64,000 nt of DNA from an uncultured Paracoccaceae bacterium (GCA_913041145.1 CAJWHE010000005.1:1-64000); one strand, 5' to 3'. Shown: positions 26,198 to 36,456, numbered from the stretch's first letter. Notes: generated by a model not told the origin, from the letters alone. Made by a program: numbers and translations.

Positions 26198-27337
26198 TTA
26201 CTTTTTGAGCATTGTTCGGCTTACAATCAGACGCATTATCTCATTAGTGCCTTCCAAAATCTCATGAACACGTAAATCCCTTACCAGTTTTTCAATACCA
26301 TATTGAGTGAGATAACCATAACCCCCATGAAGTTGTAAGCAATCATTTACTATTTTAGAACCTGCCTCTGTAACAAATTTCTTTGCCATTGCACAAAAGT
26401 ACGTTGCATCTGTGTCTCCATTATCTAACTTTGAAGCAGCCTGTCTCAGAAAAATGCGAGAAGCCTGTAATTCAATTTCCATATCTGCCAACCTAAATTG
26501 AAGAGCCTGAAATTGATCGATATTTCGTCCAAATGCCTGTCTTTCACTCATATATAATAAAGTTTTATTTAACGCGTGTTGTGCCGCTCCAAGTGAGCAA
26601 GCAGAGATGTTAAGTCGTCCACCGTCTAATCCAGCCATTGCATAAGAAAACCCACTACCTTCGATTCCGATTAAATTAGATAATGGTACGTCACACTGAT
26701 CAAGTTGAACTTGTCGAGTTGGTTGAGCCCTCCAACCCATTTTTTCTTCTAGTGCACCAAAGCTAAGGCCTGCTGACCCATCCTCAAGATAAATCGTCGA
26801 TATCCCTTGCGGCCCAGGTTCACCGGTTCGACACATAACTAAATAGGAATCGGAGTAGCCACCACCAGATATGAATGATTTAGTACCAGTTAACGTGTAG
26901 CAATTGTTTGTTTTCTCAGCGCGAGTTTTTAAAGCTGAGGCGTCAGACCCTGACCCTGGCTCCGTGAGACAGTAGGAAATGACATTGTCCATTTTTAAAG
27001 CGTCGGGCAATACCTTATTAATTAACTCACTCGACCCGTATTTATCTATCATTGAAACACACATATTATGAATCGATAGAAATGCAGCTACTGATGGGCA
27101 AGACATGCTTAATGCCTCAAAAACTAGAGTTGCATCAAGTCGACTTAAGCCTGAGCCGCCATTTTTTTCTGAGACGTATAAACCTCCAAAACCCAATGAA
27201 GCTATATCTTTCCACAAAGTTTTTGGAATAGTACCAGATTTCTCCCAATCTAATGAATGTGGAGCTATTTTCTCTTGCCCAAATTGGTGGGCAAGATCAA
27301 AAATGGCAATTTGTTCCTCCGAAAGTGAAAAATCCAA
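26198..27337 (-). CDS. Acyl-CoA dehydrogenase, probably isobutyryl-CoA dehydrogenase
   Basis: A 379-residue FAD enzyme with the family order: N-terminal helical domain, the FAD/substrate motif CLTEPGSGSDASALKTRA, and the C-terminal helical domain with LHGGYGYL and EGTNEIMRLIV. It would oxidise isobutyryl-CoA to methacrylyl-CoA in valine breakdown; this specificity is inferred from its place in the mmsA-HIBCH-mmsB operon. The start codon is TTG with AAGGAAA five bases upstream; no ATG lies nearby in frame. Confidence 0.93.
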   Translation of the reverse strand: MDFSLSEEQIAIFDLAHQFGQEKIAPHSLDWEKSGTIPKTLWKDIASLGFGGLYVSEKNGGSGLSRLDATLVFEALSMSCPSVAAFLSIHNMCVSMIDKYGSSELINKVLPDALKMDNVISYCLTEPGSGSDASALKTRAEKTNNCYTLTGTKSFISGGGYSDSYLVMCRTGEPGPQGISTIYLEDGSAGLSFGALEEKMGWRAQPTRQVQLDQCDVPLSNLIGIEGSGFSYAMAGLDGGRLNISACSLGAAQHALNKTLLYMSERQAFGRNIDQFQALQFRLADMEIELQASRIFLRQAASKLDNGDTDATYFCAMAKKFVTEAGSKIVNDCLQLHGGYGYLTQYGIEKLVRDLRVHEILEGTNEIMRLIVSRTMLKK

Positions 27338-27387
27338 TAGCTTTCCTTAAGTAATTAAGGGTGATTTAGTTTTAATATTCGTTAACT

Positions 27388-28887
27388 TTATTCCATTACT
27401 GGGATCGAGAATTCCCCACCTTCTTTAATTCCTGAAGGCCATCGAGATGTAATAGTCTTTGTTCTAGTGAAGAATTTGAAAGCATCTGGACCATGTTGGT
27501 TAAGATCTCCAAACATTGATTTTTTCCAACCACCAAAAGTGTGGTAAGCTAATGGGACGGGGATAGGTACGTTAACTCCAACCATGCCTATATTTATTCT
27601 ATTAGAAAAGTCCCGTGCGGTATCCCCATCACGAGTAAAAATAGATGTTCCATTTCCGTACTCATGATCAATTGCCATTTGTATAGCTTCTTCATATGTT
27701 TTAGCTCTAACTGTTGACAATACAGGACCAAATATTTCTTTTTTGTAGATATCCATATCGGTAGTAACATTGTCAAACAAATGAGCTCCAACAAAAAACC
27801 CGTCTTCATAACCTTGTAATTTAAAGCCTCTTCCATCCACTACCAAACTTGCGCCTTGGTCAATTCCAGTTTGCACTAAGTTTTCGATGTTAGCTTTTGA
27901 TGCGGCTGTTATTACTGGACCAAAATCGACATCATCTCCAGAAGTGTATGGTCCAATCTTTAATGCCTCAACACGCGGAATCAATTTTTCAATAAGTTTA
28001 TCAGCTGTTTCATCACCAACTGGAACCGCAACTGATATGGCCATGCATCTTTCTCCTGCAGCTCCATAACCAGAACCCACTAATGCGTCTGCCGCTTGAT
28101 CTAGATCAGCATCAGGCATAATAATCATGTGGTTCTTTGCACCACCAAAACATTGAACTCTTTTACCATTTGCACACCCCGTGGCATAGATATATTCTGC
28201 AATAGGTGTTGAGCCTACAAAACTGACTGATTGAACTGTTTGATTATGAAGTATTGCATCTACTGCCTCCTTGTCACCATTTATCACCTGCAAGATGCCT
28301 TTAGGAAGTCCTGCTTCTTCTAAAAGCTCAGCAAGCATTAATGGAACAGAAGGGTTTCGTTCAGAAGGTTTTAAAATGAATGCATTCCCGCATACTATAG
28401 CCGGAGCAAACATCCACATTGGTATCATGGCTGGGAAGTTAAAAGGTGTTATTCCTGCACAGACGCCTAGAGGCTGTTTCATTGAGTACATATCAATTCC
28501 TGGACCTGCGCTATCTGTGAATTCACCTTTAAGATGGTGTGGTGCTCCCATACAGAATTCTACTACCTCCAGGCCCCTTTGGACGTCACCGGCTGCATCT
28601 GGAAGTGTCTTACCGTGCTCTCTACTAAGAACTTCAGCTAGTTTTTGCATGTCCCGATTGAGAAGATCAACAAACTTCATCATAACTCTAGATCGTCTCT
28701 GGGGATTGACTGACGCCCAGGCTGGCTGAGCGGCTGCAGCAATTTCAATTGCAGTCTCAACTTCAGCTGTAGTTGATAGTGGACACTTCCCTTGAACTTC
28801 TCCTGTCGCGGGATTTAATACATCTCCAAATCTATTTGATGTACCTTTAATGTGCACGCCATTAACGTAGTGAGTGAGCTCTTGCAT
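27388..28887 (-). CDS. mmsA: CoA-acylating methylmalonate-semialdehyde dehydrogenase
   Basis: A 499-residue aldehyde dehydrogenase-fold enzyme that converts methylmalonate semialdehyde plus CoA to propionyl-CoA. Typical segments are GVCAGITPFNFPAMIPMWM, VSFVGSTPIAEYIY and the catalytic cysteine in GAAGERCMAIS. A strong ribosome binding site (AAAGGAGA) precedes the ATG. It is the first gene of the valine operon, with the divergent coaD gene about 200 bases away; the operon promoter must lie there, but I see no regulator gene. Confidence 0.96.
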   Translation of the reverse strand: MQELTHYVNGVHIKGTSNRFGDVLNPATGEVQGKCPLSTTAEVETAIEIAAAAQPAWASVNPQRRSRVMMKFVDLLNRDMQKLAEVLSREHGKTLPDAAGDVQRGLEVVEFCMGAPHHLKGEFTDSAGPGIDMYSMKQPLGVCAGITPFNFPAMIPMWMFAPAIVCGNAFILKPSERNPSVPLMLAELLEEAGLPKGILQVINGDKEAVDAILHNQTVQSVSFVGSTPIAEYIYATGCANGKRVQCFGGAKNHMIIMPDADLDQAADALVGSGYGAAGERCMAISVAVPVGDETADKLIEKLIPRVEALKIGPYTSGDDVDFGPVITAASKANIENLVQTGIDQGASLVVDGRGFKLQGYEDGFFVGAHLFDNVTTDMDIYKKEIFGPVLSTVRAKTYEEAIQMAIDHEYGNGTSIFTRDGDTARDFSNRINIGMVGVNVPIPVPLAYHTFGGWKKSMFGDLNQHGPDAFKFFTRTKTITSRWPSGIKEGGEFSIPVME

Positions 28888-29093
28888 AATATTCTCCTTT
28901 GAAAAATTTAATTTGGATATAGCTATGTAATAATAAATTTAACATAGCTATAACCATGTAAATTAATCTTTAAAAGACCTTGTTTATCAATTTTTAATTT
29001 ATCTATCTATTTTTGTGACTGTTGTTTTAAAATTGAAAATGTTAGAGAGTTAAAAGATCTATTTTTTATATAGTTTTGAATGGAAGCATAAAA

Positions 29094-29585
29094 ATGCGTA
29101 TTGGTTTATATCCTGGGACTTTTGATCCCATAACGGTTGGTCATATTGATATAATCACTAGAGCGTTTGCTCTGGTAGATAAACTTGTTATTGGGGTTGC
29201 AATTAATGCTGATAAATCACCGATGTTTTCTCTCGATGAGCGCGTCCATATGATAAAAACTGAATGTAAGAAAATTCAGAAAAAGTCCCCTATCGAAATT
29301 ATAGTTCATCCTTTTGAGAATCTTTTAATTCATTGTGCAAGAGAAGTGAATGCAAACGTAATAATTCGAGGATTAAGAGCAGTATCTGATTTTGAGTATG
29401 AATATCAAATGGTCGGGATGAATAGGTCGATGGATGATGGGGTTGAGACCGTTTTCTTAATGGCAGAAGCACAACATCAAGCAGTTGCTTCTAGACTCGT
29501 AAAGGAAATTTCCAGGTTAAACGGGAATGTGTCAAAATTTGTAACGCCAGAAGTAGAAAATGCGTTGATAAATAAACAAAAATAA
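29094..29585 (+). CDS. coaD: Phosphopantetheine adenylyltransferase
   Basis: A 163-residue enzyme of CoA synthesis that transfers AMP from ATP to 4'-phosphopantetheine. The nucleotidyltransferase motif YPGTFDPITVGHID is at the N terminus and a C-terminal SRLVKEISR segment matches the ISSTxVR-equivalent region. The ATG at 29094 is preferred over TTG at 29076: TGGAAG lies 7 bases upstream and the family begins right at MRIGLYPG. Two cyclophilin genes follow in the same direction. Confidence 0.95.
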   Translation: MRIGLYPGTFDPITVGHIDIITRAFALVDKLVIGVAINADKSPMFSLDERVHMIKTECKKIQKKSPIEIIVHPFENLLIHCAREVNANVIIRGLRAVSDFEYEYQMVGMNRSMDDGVETVFLMAEAQHQAVASRLVKEISRLNGNVSKFVTPEVENALINKQK

Positions 29586-29648
29586 AGGGCTTTACAAAAC
29601 TACCATGTTGTCTAGTTTAGCCCAAATTATTTATTTAGGAGCTTTATT

Positions 29649-30155
29649 ATGAACGATAAATTAGATCTTGAGAATATTATATTAATTCAACTTAAAGGTG
29701 GAGAGGTTAAGATAGAGTTACTTCCTGATGTCGCTCCTAAGCATTGTGAACGGATGAAAGAATTAGCAAGATCGGGTGCATACGATAACGTAGTTTTTCA
29801 TAGAGTTATTGATGGATTTATGGCTCAGACTGGAGATGTCTCGAACGGAAACACAGAAAAAGACTTTAATTTAAGTTCTGCTGGTACAGGTGGTTCAAAT
29901 TTACCAGATTTACCAGCTGAGTTTTCGAAATTACCTCACGATAGGGGTACTATTGGAGCGGCAAGGTCTCAAAGTCCAGACAGTGCAAACAGTCAATTTT
30001 TTATAAACTTTAGTGATAATAATTTTTTAAATGGACAATATACTGTTTACGGTAGGGTCATAGAAGGCATGGAGCATGTAGACGCTATTGTCAGAGGTGA
30101 ACCACCACAAAGTCCAGATAAGATGATTAGTATGAAAGTTGCTGCTGATGCTTAG
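29649..30155 (+). CDS. ppiB: Cytoplasmic peptidyl-prolyl cis-trans isomerase (cyclophilin)
   Basis: A 168-residue cyclophilin without signal peptide. The active-site arginine region is VVFHRVIDGFMAQTGD, and GTIGAARSQSPDSANSQFFINF carries the substrate-binding Gln and Phe. TAGGAG precedes the ATG. It catalyses proline isomerisation during folding in the cytoplasm. The last eight bases (ATGCTTAG, 30148-30155) are also the start of a second, exported cyclophilin. Confidence 0.95.
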   Translation: MNDKLDLENIILIQLKGGEVKIELLPDVAPKHCERMKELARSGAYDNVVFHRVIDGFMAQTGDVSNGNTEKDFNLSSAGTGGSNLPDLPAEFSKLPHDRGTIGAARSQSPDSANSQFFINFSDNNFLNGQYTVYGRVIEGMEHVDAIVRGEPPQSPDKMISMKVAADA

Positions 30156-30696
30156 AGTTCTACTAATAATATTGATATTTTTCTCTAGCCCGGTACTTGC
30201 TTCAGGTATTATCATTAGTGTTAAGGGGCAGGCTTCAGGTGAAATTACAATTGATCTTTTTGAAGACACAGCTCCACAGCATGTCAAACAGATCATTAAG
30301 TTAGTAGATGATGGTTCATATAATGGGATAGCCTTTCATAGGGTTATAGAGGGGTTTATGGCCCAAACTGGTGACGTTCAGTATGGAAATATATCAGGCG
30401 ATCTTAAAAGGGCTGGTATGGGGGGGTCTGAATTACCTGATTTAAAAGCTGAATTTTCAGATATTAACTATGACAGAGGTATAGTGGGAATGGCTAGGTC
30501 TCAGGATCCTAACTCGGCAAATAGTCAATTTTTCATTATGTTCAGTGAAGGAAGTTTTCTAAACGGCCAGTATACTGTCATAGGTAAGGTAGTTAAAGGT
30601 TTAGATGTACTTGATATGATTAAAAAAGGTGACGGACAAAGTGGTTCAATTTCAGGTGATCCTGACTTTATGGAAAATGTATCTAGTTTTAAGTAA
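30148..30696 (+). CDS. Exported peptidyl-prolyl cis-trans isomerase (cyclophilin)
   Basis: A 182-residue cyclophilin closely related to its upstream neighbour, with an N-terminal signal peptide (MLRVLLIILIFFSSPVLA, cleavage after LA), so it works in the periplasm. Conserved segments are IAFHRVIEGFMAQTGD and IVGMARSQDPNSANSQFFIMF. The ATG at 30148 overlaps the upstream stop by eight bases; the in-frame TTG at 30139 is less likely. The pair looks like a tandem duplication that split into cytoplasmic and periplasmic forms, kept translationally coupled. Confidence 0.93.
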   Translation: MLRVLLIILIFFSSPVLASGIIISVKGQASGEITIDLFEDTAPQHVKQIIKLVDDGSYNGIAFHRVIEGFMAQTGDVQYGNISGDLKRAGMGGSELPDLKAEFSDINYDRGIVGMARSQDPNSANSQFFIMFSEGSFLNGQYTVIGKVVKGLDVLDMIKKGDGQSGSISGDPDFMENVSSFK

Positions 30697-30703
30697 TCTT
30701 ATT

Positions 30704-30722
30704 AATTTCTTTTTAAGAAATT
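30704..30722. terminator. Weak bidirectional hairpin between cyclophilin and tyrS
   Basis: AATTTCTT (30704-30711) pairs with AAGAAATT (30715-30722) across a 3-base loop, in the short gap between converging genes and overlapping the tyrS stop codon. AT-rich, so stability is modest. Confidence 0.4.
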
Positions 30723-31974
30723 AGCTACTTAACTTAACTAATGCGTGACGTTTTTTGCCTGCACTAAGCTTAATGTCTTCTAATAAGTCTTCATGTGTAA
30801 TTACAATTGAGTTATTACTTATAACTTTATCATTCATTTTTGCACCACTTTCAGATATTAACCTCTTCGCTTCTTTACCTGAACTTGCAAGACCTGTTCT
30901 TACAATTAGTTGCACAATAGAAATTCCACTAGATGCTTCCTCTAGAGCAAGCTCAAGAGTAGGTAATTGATCTCCAGAACCTCCCCGCTCAAAGACGTCT
31001 CTTGAAGTTTTTTGGGCCGTTAATGAAGCTTCTTCACCATGAAGTAATTTAGTAACCTCATTTGCTAACGTTATTTTTGCTTCATTAATCTCTGCCCCAC
31101 GTAAAGTTTCTAATTTCTCACATTCAGCTAATGGAAGTTCGGTGTATAACTTTAAAAACCTTCCAACATCTGCGTCAGACGTATTTCGCCAAAACTGCCA
31201 AAACTGATAACTGGAAACTAAATTTTTATCTAACCAAATTGCTCCATCTTGTGATTTACCCATTTTTTTTCCATCTGAAGTCTCTAATAGGGGAGATGTA
31301 ATTCCAAATACCTCAGCATTAAGAGTTCGTCTGGTTAGATCTATTCCATTTACAATATTACCCCACTGATCAGAGCCACCCATTTGGAGCAAACACCCGT
31401 AACGGCTATGTAATTCCATGAAATCATATGCCTGAAGGATCATATAGTTGAACTCTAAAAAACTTAAAGATTGTTCTCTATCTAATCGAGATTTAACAGA
31501 TTCAAAACTTAACATTCTATTAACCGAAAAGTGCCGGCCTATGTCTCTAAGAAAGTCTAAATAATTTAAATTATCAAGCCATTCTCCATTATTGACCATT
31601 ATGGCGGTGCTGTTAGTTTGATTAAAGGTGACGTAGTTTTGGAATACACTTTTTATACCATCAATGTTCTCATTAATTTTTTCAGGTGTAAGTAAAGGGC
31701 GTTCGTCCGCTCTAAAACTTGGATCACCGACTTTCGTAGTGCCGCCTCCCATTAAAACTATAGGTTGATGACCTGTCTTTTGTAACCATCTGAGCATCAT
31801 TATTTGCATTAATGAGCCGACATGCAAAGAGGAAGCGGTTGCATCGAACCCAATATAACCGGGCACAACACCTGATAATAGAGAGCTATCCATACGTTCA
31901 TAATTAGTGCAGTCTGCTAAAAACCCTCTCTCCAACATAATTTTTAAAAATTCTGATTTAGGATTATAATTCAT
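30721..31974 (-). CDS. tyrS: Tyrosyl-tRNA synthetase
   Basis: A 417-residue class I aminoacyl-tRNA synthetase. The HIGH-type motif is LHVGSLMQ (about residue 50), the KMSKS-type motif is KKMGKSQ (about 244), and the C terminus has an S4 RNA-binding domain starting near [17 protein letters not shown]. It charges tRNA-Tyr in the cytoplasm. Length is normal for the TyrRS type of Gram-negative bacteria. It converges with the exported cyclophilin. Confidence 0.96.
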   Translation of the reverse strand: MNYNPKSEFLKIMLERGFLADCTNYERMDSSLLSGVVPGYIGFDATASSLHVGSLMQIMMLRWLQKTGHQPIVLMGGGTTKVGDPSFRADERPLLTPEKINENIDGIKSVFQNYVTFNQTNSTAIMVNNGEWLDNLNYLDFLRDIGRHFSVNRMLSFESVKSRLDREQSLSFLEFNYMILQAYDFMELHSRYGCLLQMGGSDQWGNIVNGIDLTRRTLNAEVFGITSPLLETSDGKKMGKSQDGAIWLDKNLVSSYQFWQFWRNTSDADVGRFLKLYTELPLAECEKLETLRGAEINEAKITLANEVTKLLHGEEASLTAQKTSRDVFERGGSGDQLPTLELALEEASSGISIVQLIVRTGLASSGKEAKRLISESGAKMNDKVISNNSIVITHEDLLEDIKLSAGKKRHALVKLSS

Positions 31975-32058
31975 TATAAGATTCCACTAATTCTTGCACG
32001 ACTGAGTGTGTATGATTATCGTGTATAAACGCTATTAGAAGAAAAAACGAGATTAAAT

Positions 32059-33360
32059 TTACTGATTTTTTAATATTTCACTTCCAGCATATTTTCCTAA
32101 TGAGCCAAGCTCTTCTTCGATCCGTATAAGCTGATTATACTTTGCTAACCTGTCACTCCTTGCGAGGGATCCTGTCTTAATTTGCCCACAATTTGTTGCA
32201 ACTGCGAGATCCGCAATGGTTGTATCCTCTGTTTCACCAGATCTGTGACTTAGTATGTTAGTGTAGCCTGCTAATTTCGCAATTTCTACTGCCTCTAATG
32301 TTTCTGTGAGGGTTCCTATTTGATTTAATTTTACTAACATTGAGTTTGCACAACCCCTATCTATACCAATTTTTAATCTAGATTTATTAGTTACGAATAA
32401 GTCGTCACCAACAAGTTGCACGGTATTCCCTAATTCATCAGTAAGGGTTTTCCATCCATCCCAATCGTCTTCTGAGCAACCATCCTCAATACTTGCAATT
32501 GGATAGTCAGCGACAAGGGACTTTAGGTACTCCACGTTTTCGTCACTTGTTAAATTTTTTCCTTCGCCAGAAATTATATACTTGTTGTTTTTGTAGTATT
32601 CAGTTGCCGCACAATCTAACGCTAGAAAGATTTCCTTTCCAGGAATATACCCGGTTTTCTCGATTGCCTTTATAATAAACTCAATTGCATCTCTTGTAGA
32701 AGATAAGTCTGGAGCAAACCCACCTTCATCACCTATCCCCGTTGAAAGCCCGGCAGAAGTTAATTCCGACTTTAATGTATGAAAAACTTCAGATCCCATT
32801 CTCACGGCTTCAGATATGCTTGAGGCGGAAGTTGGCATAATCATGAATTCTTGTATATCAATTTTGTTATCTGCGTGCTCTCCACCATTTATAATATTCA
32901 TCATTGGTACTGGAAGAGTTACTGCTTCAGAGCCACCAATATACTTATAAAGTGGCTCCCTTAAAGCTATTGAGGCTGCACGAGCAGCAGCAAGGGATAC
33001 CCCTAAGATCGCATTTGCGCCCAGACGGCCCTTATCTTCAGTTCCATCCAGCGTTATCAATGTGTTATCAATGCTAACTTGATTGCAAGCGTCTGCGCCA
33101 ATTAATTGCTCTTTTATTTCTGAGTTCACCGAGTTTACCGCAAGTTGGACACCCTTTCCGTTATATTTCTTCAAATCATTGTCACGTCTTTCGATAGCCT
33201 CGTATGCTCCAGTTGATGCACCTGAAGGAACTGCCGCACGTCCCATTGACCCATCCTCTAAAATAACATCAACTTCAATTGTAGGATTTCCGCGGCTATC
33301 TATTATCTGCCTTCCCTTAACATGCTTTATGATAGTCATTTTGGAGTTTATGATAGTCAT
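32059..33360 (-). CDS. eno: Enolase
   Basis: A 433-residue glycolytic enzyme converting 2-phosphoglycerate to phosphoenolpyruvate. The catalytic lysine is in the signature [13 protein letters not shown], with SHRSGETED after it and the Mg ligands in ALDCAA, SIEDGC and VGDDLF. The normal N terminus ([12 protein letters not shown]) begins at 33339, but an in-frame ATG seven codons upstream lies in a tandem copy of the same bases. AAAGG six bases before the upstream ATG favours 33360 as the start; the inner ATG has no ribosome site. Confidence 0.95.
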   Translation of the reverse strand: MTIINSKMTIIKHVKGRQIIDSRGNPTIEVDVILEDGSMGRAAVPSGASTGAYEAIERRDNDLKKYNGKGVQLAVNSVNSEIKEQLIGADACNQVSIDNTLITLDGTEDKGRLGANAILGVSLAAARAASIALREPLYKYIGGSEAVTLPVPMMNIINGGEHADNKIDIQEFMIMPTSASSISEAVRMGSEVFHTLKSELTSAGLSTGIGDEGGFAPDLSSTRDAIEFIIKAIEKTGYIPGKEIFLALDCAATEYYKNNKYIISGEGKNLTSDENVEYLKSLVADYPIASIEDGCSEDDWDGWKTLTDELGNTVQLVGDDLFVTNKSRLKIGIDRGCANSMLVKLNQIGTLTETLEAVEIAKLAGYTNILSHRSGETEDTTIADLAVATNCGQIKTGSLARSDRLAKYNQLIRIEEELGSLGKYAGSEILKNQ

Positions 33361-33361
33361 T
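33326..33361 (-). repeat. Tandem duplication at the enolase start codon
   Basis: A 15-base sequence (33326-33340) recurs exactly at 33347-33361, a 21-base period equal to seven codons. Both copies contain an in-frame ATG on the minus strand and encode MTII twice. It lengthens enolase by seven residues and duplicates the initiation codon. Confidence 0.85.
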
Positions 33362-33742
33362 CTGGAACCTTTATAAATTGATATTAATAAGTATGCTTTG
33401 AGGTAGTCTTAATAGAATGTTTTAATTGGAAATAGATAACTTTTAGAGTTTATAGGTTAGATGCTTCATAACGTACCTTTAATCAAAAAGAAGCTTAACA
33501 AACAAGAACTAGTATTAAAAATATATTTCTACTGAGAGTGTGAAAGTTTTAATAGTCTATTAATAATCATTCTTGACTTGTAGCAGATAAAGGCTCAATT
33601 GAGCCCTAAATAACCTGTGCCAGAGTTTATAAATTTATTTATTTGTGTTTAATTAAATTTATACTCTTTGATATACTTAGTAATTTATTTTCTTAAATGC
33701 TACTTGAGACTTTACTAATAATAATTTTGAGAAGGATATCAT
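33362..33742. other. Divergent intergenic region between enolase and helicase
   Basis: About 380 AT-rich bases without a recognised gene. It contains a perfect 14-base palindrome GGCTCAATTGAGCC (33592-33605), close to a TTGACT (33573-33578). It could be an operator or part of a long helicase leader; long leaders are common in cold-regulated DEAD-box genes. No promoter is convincing. Confidence 0.4.
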
Positions 33743-34996
33743 TTGAATAAATTTGAAGCTTTGGGAATTACACAAAAGCTAGCAAAAAAGTTAGAAGTAA
33801 ATGGTATTCTAAATCCAACACCCATTCAATTAGAGGCAATACCAATAATTTTACAGGGTCGCGACGTACTTGGGTTGGCTCAAACAGGGACGGGGAAAAC
33901 TGCAGCTTTTGGCCTCCCTCTTATACAAAACCTCGCAAAAGAAGGTTCTGCTCCAAAGAGTAAAGAGGTTAAGTCGTTAATATTAGCTCCAACAAGAGAG
34001 CTAGCCAAGCAAATAACAGATGCATTAAAAAGTTTTCAAGGTGATGGCCATTTAAAAATTAATATGGTGGTAGGAGGTTTATCAATAAACCCACAAAAAG
34101 AGCGTCTTGCAAGAGGCTCAGATATTCTTGTTGCCACCCCTGGAAGACTTATTGACTTACTAGGGCAGGGTTCTCTTACACTAAGTAAAACATCATACTT
34201 AGTTCTAGATGAGGCAGACCAAATGCTCGATATGGGTTTCATCAAACCACTGGAGCAGATTTCTAAATTGATTACGTCAGAAAGACAGACTCTGTTGTTT
34301 TCAGCCACAATGCCTGTTTTGATGGAAAAGCTTGCAGCGGCTTTTTTAAAAAATCCTCGCAAGGTACAGGTTTCTGTTTCTGGTAAAACTGTAGATAAAG
34401 TAGTTCAAAAAATTTGTTTTATAGCTAAGAGTGAAAAAAGTAACTTTTTGCTTGAACACTTAAGTGCACACCAAGATAGTTTGGCCTTAGTATTTGTACG
34501 TACAAAAAGTGGAGCAGAGAAATTATTAAAGTTTTTAGATCGCAACAAATTATCTGTTGCATCAATTCATGGAAACAAAAGTCAAAACCAAAGAGATCGA
34601 GCCCTTTCTTTATTTAAGAATGGAAAGGTGAAAACGTTAGTTGCGACAGATGTCGCTGCAAGGGGAATCGACATACCCGATGTTTCGTTTGTTTATAACT
34701 TTGATTTACCAAATGTACCTGAAAATTATATTCATCGTATTGGACGCACTGCAAGAGCCGGTAAGTCTGGCACTGCAATTACCTTATGTGCATCGGATGA
34801 GATGGCGATGCTTAAGGGGATCGAAAAGTTAATGAAACAAGAAATATCAGTTGAAAGTGGGATACGTTGGATTGTATCGACTGAAAAAGGATCAAAATCA
34901 AAAAAGCCAGAAGGTAAAAAAACATTTAAAAAGAATTTTAAACGCTCAGGTCCAAAAAGAAATAAAAGTCAGTCAAGTAGAAAGAAAACGCAGTAA
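33743..34996 (+). CDS. DEAD-box RNA helicase (RhlE-like)
   Basis: A 417-residue ATP-dependent RNA helicase. Motifs in order: Q motif (NPTPIQLEAIP), motif I AQTGTGKT, PTRELA, TPGR, DEAD, SAT, and HRIGRTARAG. A basic tail of about 45 residues (rich in Lys, Ser, Arg) follows, probably for RNA binding. The start is TTG with AAGGA six bases upstream; no in-frame ATG is near. It likely remodels RNA in ribosome assembly or cold adaptation. Confidence 0.94.
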   Translation: MNKFEALGITQKLAKKLEVNGILNPTPIQLEAIPIILQGRDVLGLAQTGTGKTAAFGLPLIQNLAKEGSAPKSKEVKSLILAPTRELAKQITDALKSFQGDGHLKINMVVGGLSINPQKERLARGSDILVATPGRLIDLLGQGSLTLSKTSYLVLDEADQMLDMGFIKPLEQISKLITSERQTLLFSATMPVLMEKLAAAFLKNPRKVQVSVSGKTVDKVVQKICFIAKSEKSNFLLEHLSAHQDSLALVFVRTKSGAEKLLKFLDRNKLSVASIHGNKSQNQRDRALSLFKNGKVKTLVATDVAARGIDIPDVSFVYNFDLPNVPENYIHRIGRTARAGKSGTAITLCASDEMAMLKGIEKLMKQEISVESGIRWIVSTEKGSKSKKPEGKKTFKKNFKRSGPKRNKSQSSRKKTQ

Positions 34997-35022
34997 ATAT
35001 TAGTAATTCAAATTATTTTATT

Positions 35023-36456
35023 TTATGTACCACAGAAAGTTTGCGAAACGAGATTGCCAGACTCTGGAGGGGTGTAAAGTGCTTCGTTATCCAAGGATTT
35101 TTTAAATGGGTTTTTACTTGCAAGTAATAAATCATTAAACAATTTATAATCTCCTATGATGGCATTTTGTATTGCGTGCTCAATTAAGTGGTTGCGTGGG
35201 ATAAACATTGGATTAGTCTGTGACATAACCTTAATAGGATCCTTTTCTTGCTCGAGTCTATTCGCCCATTTTATTTTCCACTCGTTTAAAAATTTCTGTG
35301 AATGATCTATCTGAGAATTATGATTTAATACGCTCAACTCTATAAAAGTTTGAGTAAAATCTGCTTTAAAATTTGTCATAGAATTTAAAAGATCAGTAAG
35401 AAGCCCTAAATCTCCATTTATCTCATGCGATATACCTATTTTTTTTAAAAATAAGGTTCGAAAATTGTCCTGATAAAGTTTATCAAATTTACTTAAAGAG
35501 AGTTCTGCTTTTTTAATAGCTTCCGATTCTGTGTTATCTATAAGAGGTAGGAGTGATATGGCTAACCTTACAAGGTTCCAAACTATAACCTTTGGTTGCT
35601 CTTCATACGAATACCGGCCGTTAACATCTATTGAAGAGAATACTTTAGAGGGGATATAATCATCCATAAAAGCACACGGTCCGTAATCAATTGTAATGCC
35701 TCCTACATGCGTATTGTCCGTGTTCATGACGCCATGGATAAAACCAACCCCCATCCACTTGGAAATTAATGTAGCCTGTTTTGAAATTACGGCATCTAGA
35801 AAACCGATTGCATCTTTAGAATCAAGTGCTGGAAAGTGAATGGCGATTGAATATTTTAAAAGTTGTGAAATACTTTCAGTGTCCCTTTTAGACGAAAAGT
35901 ACTCAAAAGTTCCTACCCTAATAAGCGATGGTGCAACCCGAGTTAAAATTGCCCCTGGAAGAGGCTTTTCACGGTATACAGTTTCACCAGTAACAACAGA
36001 AGCTAGTGCGCGAGTAGTGGGAATACCAAGTTGATACATCGCTTCGCTAATAAGGTACTCTCTTAGAACAGGTCCTAGCCAAGCTCGTCCATCGCCTGAC
36101 CTTGAGTAGGGTGTTGGTCCGGAGCCCTTAAGTTGAATGTCCCAATTGCTCCCATCTTTTGCCTGCACTTGTCCTATTAGATGTGCTCGTCCATCACCTA
36201 GTCTAGGAGACCAACCTCCAAATTGGTGACCAGCATAAACCTGTGCTATCGGATCGGCTCCTTTAGGTAAGCTATTTCCAGAAAACATCGCTATACCTTC
36301 TTGTGAAGATAGCCACTTAAGGTCAAACCCTAGCTCTGAGGCTAATTCTTCATTTTGATTAATAACACTTGGAGCTTTTACAGGGGTTGGTGTGGACCTG
36401 GAAAAAAAACTTTCAGGTAATTGGGTGTAAATATTATGAAATTTTGGTGAAATCAT
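35023..36456 (-). CDS. selO: SelO/YdiU-family protein adenylyltransferase
   Basis: A 477-residue pseudokinase-fold enzyme of the SelO family, known to AMPylate proteins in E. coli and mitochondria. Family segments include the GWSPRLGDGRAHLIGQV and WDIQLKGSGPTPYSR blocks, and NTDNTHVGGITIDYGPCAFMDDY for metal binding. The C terminus ends FCGT, a cysteine version of the selenocysteine/cysteine tail. Its start shares ATGA with the stop of the nucleoside hydrolase gene, so it is the last gene of a three-gene operon. Confidence 0.94.
   Translation of the reverse strand: MISPKFHNIYTQLPESFFSRSTPTPVKAPSVINQNEELASELGFDLKWLSSQEGIAMFSGNSLPKGADPIAQVYAGHQFGGWSPRLGDGRAHLIGQVQAKDGSNWDIQLKGSGPTPYSRSGDGRAWLGPVLREYLISEAMYQLGIPTTRALASVVTGETVYREKPLPGAILTRVAPSLIRVGTFEYFSSKRDTESISQLLKYSIAIHFPALDSKDAIGFLDAVISKQATLISKWMGVGFIHGVMNTDNTHVGGITIDYGPCAFMDDYIPSKVFSSIDVNGRYSYEEQPKVIVWNLVRLAISLLPLIDNTESEAIKKAELSLSKFDKLYQDNFRTLFLKKIGISHEINGDLGLLTDLLNSMTNFKADFTQTFIELSVLNHNSQIDHSQKFLNEWKIKWANRLEQEKDPIKVMSQTNPMFIPRNHLIEHAIQNAIIGDYKLFNDLLLASKNPFKKSLDNEALYTPPESGNLVSQTFCGT

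Noticed and set aside
28271-28729. A plus-strand ORF opposite mmsA
   Set aside because: Antisense to a clear aldehyde dehydrogenase gene with no protein-like motifs.
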